This document shows, one piece after another, positions 1 through 5,666 of a DNA stretch of 5,666 nt. The position numbers were made by a program, and so were the translations under genes. The stretch comes from Fidelibacterota bacterium (GTDB taxonomy: Bacteria > Fidelibacterota > Marinisomatia > Marinisomatales > UBA1611). The notes beneath the pieces were generated by a model. That model was given only the letters and a program-made list of their open reading frames with translations. It was not told where the DNA came from and did no database searches. Where the stretch lies: positions 1-5,666 of the forward strand of contig DQOT01000033.1 in assembly GCA_015658495.1 (NCBI GenBank), given 5' to 3'. Numbering within the stretch: position 1 is the stretch's first letter; each line of letters starts with the position of its first letter.

Positions 1-1076
<1,076 letters not shown>

Positions 1077-1082
1077 TTTAAA

Positions 1083-1964
1083 TTATTCTTCCTCTTGGGT
1101 TGTATCTTCAGAAACATCTTCACCGTCCAGAACCTCTGGGGTTTCTTCCCCGACAGGGTTTTCAGCAGCCACTTTCACAACTTCTTCAGGTACCGATTCA
1201 TATTTCACTTCACCATCTGTTGCAAGTTGGGCGGCTACTTTTGCTTTTATATTCTTTTCAGATTTCTTTTTATCTTTATCCGCTGCAGCGCCATGGGCTT
1301 CATTAACGGCATCTGCCAAGGCTGCAATGATTAATTGGATAGTCCTAATAGAATCATCATTGGCTGGGATTGGGTAATCCACATTATTTGGATCCGTATT
1401 TGAATCAACAATTGCAATTACAGGGATATCCAACCGCTTAGCTTCACGAATGGCTGTGTCTTCATACTGGGCATCCACCACAATAATTGCATCCGGTAAA
1501 CGCCGCATGTCTTTAATACCACGATGCTGGTCTGCCAATTTCACTCGCTCACGGTTGAGCATCTGGGTTTCTTTCTTGGTCAGGTTTTCATAAAGGTTTG
1601 ACCCCTCTTTTTCCAGCATTTTTAATCGCTTAATGCTTTTCTTGATCGTGGAAAAGTTGGTCAAGGTTCCACCCAGCCATCTTTCTACGATATAAAACAT
1701 GCCGCATTTGTCTGCTTCTTGCTGAACAATGTCCTGGGCTTGTTTTTTAGTCCCGACGAAAAGGATCTCACCCTTTTTGCTTACGATCTCATTCACAAAA
1801 ACAGAAGCTTTGTTGATTGCTTCAATGGTGGATTCAAGGTTGATAATGTGTACCCCATTCTTTTCTAAAAGAATATAGGGTTTAAAATTTGGATTCCATT
1901 TCCGGGTCACGTGCCCAAAATGAGCGCCGGTTCCCAGAAGATCTTCAAATTTGACTTCAGCCAT
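1083..1964 (-). CDS. rpsB: 30S ribosomal protein S2 (uS2) with acidic C-terminal extension
   Basis: Component of the small ribosomal subunit that sits between head and body on the solvent side and is needed for S1 recruitment in bacteria that have it. The 293 residues include the N-terminal LLGTGAHFGH signature (9-18), RKWNP (21-25), FVGTKKQAQ (69-77), RWLGGTLTNF (95-104), LPDAIIVVDA (156-165) and the second family signature from VDSNTDP (186-192) through YPIPANDD (197-204). The conserved fold ends near residue 225. The remaining ~68 residues are first Lys/Ala-rich (DKDKKKSEKN at 229-238) and then strongly acidic, ending in EEE. Enterobacterial S2 is about 241 residues, so this tail is extra and probably disordered. 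The gene starts 9 bp after rpsI with only A/T-rich bases (ATTATTATTT) before the ATG and no Shine-Dalgarno site. Codons for the terminal Glu run form the purine tract ahead of tsf. Confidence 0.98.
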   Translation of the reverse strand: MAEVKFEDLLGTGAHFGHVTRKWNPNFKPYILLEKNGVHIINLESTIEAINKASVFVNEIVSKKGEILFVGTKKQAQDIVQQEADKCGMFYIVERWLGGTLTNFSTIKKSIKRLKMLEKEGSNLYENLTKKETQMLNRERVKLADQHRGIKDMRRLPDAIIVVDAQYEDTAIREAKRLDIPVIAIVDSNTDPNNVDYPIPANDDSIRTIQLIIAALADAVNEAHGAAADKDKKKSEKNIKAKVAAQLATDGEVKYESVPEEVVKVAAENPVGEETPEVLDGEDVSEDTTQEEE

Positions 1965-1973
1965 AAATAATAA

Positions 1974-2366
1974 TTAACGTTTAGAGAATTGAAAGTTTTT
2001 ACGGGCGCCAGGTTGACCGGGTTTTTTCCGTTCAACTTTCCGCGCATCACGGGTCAGGAATCCTTTTTCCTTCAGGATAGGACGATAATCATCGTTCACC
2101 CCCAAAAGCGCACGTGAGATTCCCAGGCGGATGGCACCGGCTTGACCAGTGAGTCCACCGCCATTCACATTGATTTTAATGTTGTAAGATTTCTCACCTT
2201 CTACAGCAACGAGAGGTTGCATGACAACCGTCGCTAATGTTTCCCGGCAAAGATAGTCGCGGAAAGGTTGACCATTCACACTTATGTTTCCCTTACCGGG
2301 AGTCATAAACACGCGTGCGATCGATCTTTTCCGGCGGCCTGTGCCGTAATAAGTTGCTTCTGACAT
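1974..2366 (-). CDS. rpsI: 30S ribosomal protein S9 (uS9)
   Basis: Small-subunit head protein whose long basic C-terminal tail reaches the P-site tRNA anticodon region. The 130-residue length matches the family. Motifs are YYGTGRRKRSIARV at 6-19, NGGGLTGQAGAIRLGISRAL at 68-87 (the uS9 signature), and the basic tail LTRDARKVERKKPG at 104-117 leading to the terminal FSKR. The final Ser-Lys-Arg is the invariant tRNA-contacting end, and it is intact. It is paired with rplM as in nearly all bacteria, 4 bp downstream of the rplM stop. It is followed after 9 bp by rpsB, a link found in FCB-group genomes but not in E. coli. The ATG is preceded by CTGTAAATTT, which contains the rplM stop, and has no Shine-Dalgarno site. 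Re-initiation or coupling after rplM is the likely mode of translation. Confidence 0.98.
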   Translation of the reverse strand: MSEATYYGTGRRKRSIARVFMTPGKGNISVNGQPFRDYLCRETLATVVMQPLVAVEGEKSYNIKINVNGGGLTGQAGAIRLGISRALLGVNDDYRPILKEKGFLTRDARKVERKKPGQPGARKNFQFSKR

Positions 2367-2370
2367 AAAT

Positions 2371-2799
2371 TTACAGTTCTAATGTTTGTGGTTGTTGGGC
2401 TGCGTGTGGATGATCCGTGCCAGCATATACTCTCAAATGAGAAAGGATACTCCGTCCCAAGCGATTATGTGGCAACATGCCTTTGATAGCATTTTCTACG
2501 ATCCGTTCCGGATGTTTGCGGCGCATTTCTGCAACAGATGTTTCCTTGCCGCCACCGGGATACCCTGTATGACGGAAATAGGTTTTATCTGTTTCTTTGG
2601 ATCCGGTCAACTGGACCTTATCCGCATTAATGACCACAACGCAGTCTCCCATATCCATATGCGGTGTGAAATTCACTTTATGTTTCCCACGGAGGATCTG
2701 GGCAATTTTAGAGGCGAACCGGCCGAGAGTCTTCCCTTCAGCATCAGCGATCCACCAATTTTTTTCGATTTCTGATTGTTTTATTGATATAGTCTTCAT
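2371..2799 (-). CDS. rplM: 50S ribosomal protein L13 (uL13)
   Basis: Early-assembling large-subunit protein that binds 23S rRNA. The 142 residues are the normal bacterial length. Visible motifs are WWIADAEGKTLGRFASKIA at 15-33, VVVINADKV at 54-62, YFRHTGYPGG at 74-83, ENAIKGMLPHNRLGR at 102-116 (the family signature) and LRVYAGTDHPHAAQQP at 122-137. It is the first gene of the ribosomal cluster and has the only intergenic gap in the window (78 bp to pyrC), which carries a promoter-like element. The ATG at 2797-2799 gives the expected N-terminus. The bases before it are CGAAACGAAA, A-rich without a true Shine-Dalgarno site. In several bacteria L13 represses its own operon through its leader RNA. 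The leader predicted here would be only about 20 nt, and I cannot recognise a known L13 leader structure in it. Confidence 0.98.
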   Translation of the reverse strand: MKTISIKQSEIEKNWWIADAEGKTLGRFASKIAQILRGKHKVNFTPHMDMGDCVVVINADKVQLTGSKETDKTYFRHTGYPGGGKETSVAEMRRKHPERIVENAIKGMLPHNRLGRSILSHLRVYAGTDHPHAAQQPQTLEL

Positions 2800-2877
2800 T
2801 TTCGTTTCGAATAAAGCCCGCGAAATTAGACCTTCTTCACCACCTTGGTCAATAAATAATCTAATTAAAACTTATGC
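2800..2877 (-). other. pyrC-rplM intergenic region (only real gap in the window)
   Basis: This 78-bp stretch separates the pyrimidine and ribosomal gene groups. Read on the minus strand, it begins with an A/T-rich block (about 2853-2875, with very few G or C). A promoter-like pair follows, and then a short leader up to the rplM ATG. I see no GC-rich hairpin followed by a T run after the pyrC stop, so no intrinsic terminator can be supported. A 5-bp inverted repeat (TTTCG at 2825-2821 with CGAAA at 2809-2805, and a second CGAAA copy at 2804-2800) lies just before the start codon. It is too short to call a regulatory structure. Confidence 0.7.
2825..2852 (-). promoter_or_regulatory. Candidate housekeeping-sigma promoter for rplM-rpsI-rpsB-tsf-pyrH
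   Basis: On the minus strand TTGACC (2852-2847) matches five of six bases of the -35 consensus. After a 16-bp spacer, TCTAAT (2830-2825) matches five of six bases of the -10 consensus. The A/T-rich block immediately upstream (2853-2875) resembles an UP element, as expected for a strong ribosomal-protein promoter. Transcription would start near 2818 and leave a leader of about 20 nt before the rplM ATG. An overlapping reading, TAATTTCG at 2828-2821, is one base from the Bacteroidetes -7 motif TAnnTTTG, so the same bases could serve a different sigma factor. Both readings are inference from short motifs. Confidence 0.45.
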
Positions 2878-4167
2878 TCATTGAATTGCAATTTGTCCCC
2901 GGGAAATTGTGAGTTCTATTTTCCCTTTTAATTTCTCACCATAATAAGGAGAATTGATCGATCTGGAATGCACATGTTCTTTTCCGAAAGTCCATTCAAG
3001 ATCCGGATCTAATACAGTGATCTCTGCTTCTTTTCCTGCAGCAAACAGGTCCGGATCAAAACCCATGATGCCTCGGGGCTTTGATGTTAACATTCCAAGT
3101 ACATCTTTCAGTGCCAACCCTTCATCACCCACAAGGACCTTATTCACAACTCCAAAACAGGATTCGAGCCCGATCATGCCAAAAGAAGCCAGATCGAAAG
3201 TTGTTTCTTTATCTTCGATGGTGTGTGGTGCATGGTCTGTGGCAATGCAATCGATGGTGCCATCCTTCACCGCCTCGATCAATGCTTTCCGGTCACTTTC
3301 AGTTCGAATTGGTGGTGCAACCTTGAGATTGGTATTAAAGGATGTGAGTGCTTCATCATTAAAGAATAAGTGATGGGGTGTTACCTCTGCTGTCACTTTT
3401 TTATTTTTTGCTTTCATTTCGCGAATATGGGATACAGCTTTCCCAGAACTCACATGGGGAACATGGAGTCTTGCACCCGTGAATTCAGCTAATTCAAGGT
3501 CACGATGGACCATGGCTGATTCTGCCAAATCGGGATTCCCGGGTAGCCCCAGATGATTTGATACAATTCCTTCATGCATTACACCTTCGGCACGGAGACA
3601 TTTATCTTCTGCATGGTTAATGACAGGAATATCCATCAATGTGGCGTATTCCAAAGCGATTCGCATCATGGCACCATCCTGGATGGGCAAACCATCATCA
3701 CTGAAGGCTACTGCACCTTCCTTATGCATGAGTCCCATTTCTGTCAGGTCGTTCCCGTCCTGAGATTTGGTGACTGCACCAATGGGATGAATATGGATGG
3801 GGCATTCTTCTGCTTTTTCACGAATAAAATTTATGGATTCCGGTGTGTCCAAGGGTGGATTTGTATTGGGCATGACGCAAACACGTGTAAATCCACCCGC
3901 CATGGCTGAACGTGAACCGGTTTGTAGCGTTTCTTTATCTTCCCTGCCTGGTTCACGGAAATGGACATGAACGTCACAAAAACCATGTGTGATCACTTTG
4001 CCACTGCAATCGATGGTTTCTGCATCTTTCGGTGCAACCACGTCTCCAACGGCTGCGATTTTTCCATCCTGCACCCATACATCGCCGGAAATCGTTTTGC
4101 CATGATGCGGATCAATGATTGTCCCATTTTTTAGGATGAGGTTTTTGGCTATCTTTTCAATTCTCAT
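2878..4167 (-). CDS. pyrC: Dihydroorotase, type I
   Basis: Zinc enzyme that cyclises N-carbamoyl-L-aspartate to dihydroorotate, the third step of de novo pyrimidine synthesis. The 429 residues have the amidohydrolase layout: an N-terminal beta-sandwich part (1-58), a TIM barrel, and C-terminal strands of the sandwich from about 375. Metal and catalytic motifs are DVHVHFREPG at 65-74 (His67, His69, substrate Arg71), FSDDG at 155-159 (Asp157, the expected bridging or metal ligand in place of the carboxylated Lys of other types), NHAED at 184-188 (His185), VPHVS at 236-240 (His238) and ATDHAPH at 309-315 (catalytic Asp311). Length and motifs point to the type I group of Aquifex/Bacillus rather than the ~350-residue E. 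coli type II enzyme. The ATG overlaps the pyrB stop by 4 bases. GAGGAA inside the last pyrB codons, 8 nt upstream, can act as the ribosome site. All expected ligands are present, so it should be active. Hydantoinase paralogues are less likely given the pyr context and the HFREPG motif. Confidence 0.97.
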   Translation of the reverse strand: MRIEKIAKNLILKNGTIIDPHHGKTISGDVWVQDGKIAAVGDVVAPKDAETIDCSGKVITHGFCDVHVHFREPGREDKETLQTGSRSAMAGGFTRVCVMPNTNPPLDTPESINFIREKAEECPIHIHPIGAVTKSQDGNDLTEMGLMHKEGAVAFSDDGLPIQDGAMMRIALEYATLMDIPVINHAEDKCLRAEGVMHEGIVSNHLGLPGNPDLAESAMVHRDLELAEFTGARLHVPHVSSGKAVSHIREMKAKNKKVTAEVTPHHLFFNDEALTSFNTNLKVAPPIRTESDRKALIEAVKDGTIDCIATDHAPHTIEDKETTFDLASFGMIGLESCFGVVNKVLVGDEGLALKDVLGMLTSKPRGIMGFDPDLFAAGKEAEITVLDPDLEWTFGKEHVHSRSINSPYYGEKLKGKIELTISRGQIAIQ

Positions 4168-5105
4168 GATTCATCTTCCTCACTTGATTTCCCACCGCAA
4201 AGCAGGTAAAGAATTGCCATACGAGACGCGACTCCGTTTAAGACTTGATTTAAAATGATGGCTTGATCTCCATCTGCGACAGTTCCGTCTATCTCGACAC
4301 CGCGATTCATGGGACCGGGATGCATAATGACGATCTCTTTCTTATGATGATCCAATCTTTCCTGGGTGATCCCAAACATGGCGCGGTACTCCCGAATCGA
4401 TGGAATGAAGCCAAGTCCCATTCTTTCTCTCTGGATCCTGAGCACATTCAGTGCATCCTCCCATTCGATCACCTCATCAACATTTGTGTTCACATTCACA
4501 CCCAGATCTTTTATAAAGGGTGGAATGAGATTTGGCGGACCGCAAAGGGTCACTTCAGCACCCATGATCAGGAGTCCGTATATATTACTCAAAGCCACAC
4601 GACTGTGAGCAATATCACCCAAAATTCCAATTTTCAGTCCTTTCAGTTTCCCAAATTTTTCGTGGAGGCTCATCATGTCCAAGATGGCTTGCGTTGGATG
4701 CTCGTGTGTGCCATCTCCCGCATTGATGACCACGGAATCAATGAATTCTGTCAAATGTTTCGGCGCACCCGGTGTGGGATGGCGCATGACCACTGCATCG
4801 ATTTTCATGGCTTCAATATTTTGCGCTGTGTCCTTGAAACTCTCCCCTTTTTTCAAACTGCTAGATGATACGGAAAAATTCACCGTGTCAGCACTTAACC
4901 GTTTCTGGGCCAATTCAAAACTGATTCGCGTTCGTGTAGAGTTTTCAAAAAATAGATTTACAATAGTGACGCCTTGGAGTGAAGGCACTTTTTTAATAGG
5001 ACGATCTAACACTTCCCTGAATTTGAACGCCGTATCTATGATGGTTTGAATATCCTCAGCTGGATAACCTTCCAGCCCAAGTAAATGTCTTTGCCGCAAC
5101 ATCAT
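4164..5105 (-). CDS. pyrB: Aspartate carbamoyltransferase catalytic subunit
   Basis: Transfers the carbamoyl group from carbamoyl phosphate to L-aspartate, the first committed step of pyrimidine synthesis. The 313 residues carry the N-terminal carbamoyl-phosphate domain with FFENSTRTR at 52-60 (STRTR phosphate loop), LKKGES at 84-89 (active-site Lys supplied across the trimer interface), VMRHP at 106-110 and HEHPTQA at 134-140. The C-terminal aspartate domain has GDIAHSRVA at 163-171, RIQRERM at 223-229 and HPGPMNRG at 262-269. The last motif resembles the Bacillus and Aquifex enzymes, not the E. coli PRVDE form. No pyrI regulatory subunit gene is adjacent, so E. coli-type allostery is not suggested here. 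The ATG at 5103-5105 overlaps the pyrR stop and has AAGGAG nine bases upstream. A second ATG follows immediately (codon 2), so initiation could use either. The tail SSEEDES is acidic, and its codons provide the purine tract before pyrC. Confidence 0.97.
   Translation of the reverse strand: MMLRQRHLLGLEGYPAEDIQTIIDTAFKFREVLDRPIKKVPSLQGVTIVNLFFENSTRTRISFELAQKRLSADTVNFSVSSSSLKKGESFKDTAQNIEAMKIDAVVMRHPTPGAPKHLTEFIDSVVINAGDGTHEHPTQAILDMMSLHEKFGKLKGLKIGILGDIAHSRVALSNIYGLLIMGAEVTLCGPPNLIPPFIKDLGVNVNTNVDEVIEWEDALNVLRIQRERMGLGFIPSIREYRAMFGITQERLDHHKKEIVIMHPGPMNRGVEIDGTVADGDQAIILNQVLNGVASRMAILYLLCGGKSSEEDES
4176..4181 (-). promoter_or_regulatory. Probable Shine-Dalgarno site of pyrC inside the end of pyrB
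   Basis: GAGGAA on the minus strand, encoded by Glu codons of the acidic PyrB tail, lies 8 nt before the pyrC ATG at 4167. It is weaker than the pyrR and pyrB sites but within usable distance. The ATGA overlap also favours termination-reinitiation. Confidence 0.55.
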
Positions 5106-5644
5106 GAATCCTGGCTCCTTAAAAGGTAAACACTGTCCACATCATCCGTTTCTGTCAGGGTCACATTCACGTGCTCCCCTTCGTGGGTGGGTATATTTTT
5201 CCCAACAAAATCGGCCTTGATGGGAAGTTCCCTGTGTCCGCGGTCCACCAAGACCGCCAACTGAACTTTTGCAGCGCGGCCAAAACTATTCAACTCATCC
5301 ATAGCAGCCCGAATGGTACGGCCTGTGTATAGAACATCATCCACAAGTATCACGATCTTGCCATCTAAAGAAAATGGGATATCAGTCCCTTCAATTTGTG
5401 GCATAACCAACCGTTCCCGGAAATCATCTCTATGGAATGTTATATCTAATGATCCTTGACTCAATTCTACCCCGCTGATCTCCCGAATCTTTGTTTGGAT
5501 TCGGCCAGCAAGTGGAACACCACGATTATGAATCCCAATCAAAACAATATGATCAGGATTTTCATTTCGTTCAAGGATCTCATGACTCAAGCGGGTAATG
5601 GAACGACCAATTAATTTAGCATCCATTAATATTTTATTGATCAT
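5102..5644 (-). CDS. pyrR: Bifunctional pyrimidine operon regulator PyrR / uracil phosphoribosyltransferase
   Basis: In Bacillus and relatives PyrR binds pyr mRNA when UMP or UTP is high and causes attenuation or reduced translation; it also makes UMP from uracil and PRPP. The 180 residues equal the family length. The type I phosphoribosyltransferase fold is clear: LIGIHNRGVPLA at 35-46, the PRPP-binding loop VILVDDVLYTGRTIRAAM at 98-115 (its acidic pair is Asp102-Asp103), and the PyrR-specific VDRGHRELPI at 133-142 with ADFVGKNIPT at 144-153. These last segments separate PyrR from Upp and from purine phosphoribosyltransferases. The ATG at 5642-5644 has a strong AAGGAG five bases upstream. 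As first visible gene of the pyr operon it is in the expected place for autoregulation. The leader that would hold a PyrR-binding loop lies beyond the right edge, so RNA control cannot be confirmed here. Confidence 0.96.
   Translation of the reverse strand: MINKILMDAKLIGRSITRLSHEILERNENPDHIVLIGIHNRGVPLAGRIQTKIREISGVELSQGSLDITFHRDDFRERLVMPQIEGTDIPFSLDGKIVILVDDVLYTGRTIRAAMDELNSFGRAAKVQLAVLVDRGHRELPIKADFVGKNIPTHEGEHVNVTLTETDDVDSVYLLRSQDS
5115..5120 (-). promoter_or_regulatory. Shine-Dalgarno site of pyrB inside the end of pyrR
   Basis: AAGGAG on the minus strand lies within the last pyrR codons (the Leu-Arg region), nine bases before the pyrB ATG at 5105 and twelve before the adjacent second ATG. 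Together with the ATGA overlap it indicates independent or coupled initiation at pyrB. Confidence 0.8.
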
Positions 5645-5649
5645 TTTGT

Positions 5650-5655
5650 CTCCTT
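5650..5655 (-). promoter_or_regulatory. Shine-Dalgarno site of pyrR
   Basis: AAGGAG on the minus strand is separated by ACAAA (5 nt) from the ATG at 5644. This is a strong, well-placed ribosome binding site. It fixes the pyrR start and contrasts with the SD-less ribosomal genes downstream. Confidence 0.85.
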
Positions 5656-5666
5656 TTGTCCAAAAA

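Noticed and set aside
2800..2825. Inverted repeat TTTCG/CGAAA before rplM as an L13 autoregulatory leader or terminator
   Set aside because: The stem is only 5 bp with an 11-nt loop and no T run, and it does not resemble a known L13 leader; likely chance in an A/T-rich gap.
2831..2852. GACC...GGTC pairing and repeated AAGGT in the rplM promoter spacer as an operator
   Set aside because: The stem is 4 bp and the repeats 5 bp, which is within chance for this length.
2954..3373. 139-codon plus-strand open frame inside pyrC
   Set aside because: Antisense shadow of the dihydroorotase; no domain or initiation signal.
4263..4868. 201-codon open frame on the plus strand inside pyrB
   Set aside because: It is wholly antisense to a well-conserved enzyme whose catalytic motifs read in the other strand. 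The translation shows no recognisable motif, and there is no convincing ribosome site.

Overview
The window is a compact, gene-dense stretch of a bacterial chromosome in which all eight recognisable genes lie on the minus strand. Read from right to left, the order is pyrR, pyrB, pyrC, rplM, rpsI, rpsB, tsf and the first 149 codons of pyrH, which runs off the left edge. I see no RNA genes, mobile elements, CRISPR arrays or defence genes. The only non-coding stretch longer than about 20 bases is the 78-bp gap between pyrC and rplM.

The right half (2878-5644) is a pyrimidine biosynthesis operon. PyrR (uracil-sensing regulator/UPRTase), PyrB (aspartate carbamoyltransferase) and PyrC (type I dihydroorotase) carry out and control the second and third steps of de novo UMP synthesis. 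The genes are joined by two 4-base ATGA overlaps, all three end in TGA, and each has a purine-rich Shine-Dalgarno-like site.

The left half (1-2799) is a translation cluster: ribosomal proteins L13 (uL13), S9 (uS9) and S2 (uS2), elongation factor Ts and UMP kinase. Its spacers are 4-9 bp, every visible stop is TAA, and none of the five starts has a well-placed Shine-Dalgarno site. A promoter-like element (TTGACC, 16 bp, TCTAAT, preceded by an A/T-rich block) in the 78-bp gap probably starts this unit. No terminator is visible after pyrC, so read-through from the pyr operon is also possible. That would place PyrR at the head and UMP kinase near the tail of one long transcript.

Organism: base composition looks moderate, somewhat below 50% GC by eye. 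The contiguous rplM-rpsI-rpsB-tsf order, the acidic C-terminal extension on S2 and SD-poor starts at ribosomal genes would fit a member of the FCB group (Bacteroidetes/Chlorobi/Marinimicrobia-like lineages). This is an inference from architecture, not a firm assignment. The short (~200 aa) EF-Ts and the PyrR/type I PyrC combination argue against enterobacteria.

I found no evidence of an undescribed system. The points most worth a second look are the change in translation-initiation style at the pyrC/rplM boundary, the join of pyrimidine and ribosomal genes, and the candidate promoter between them.
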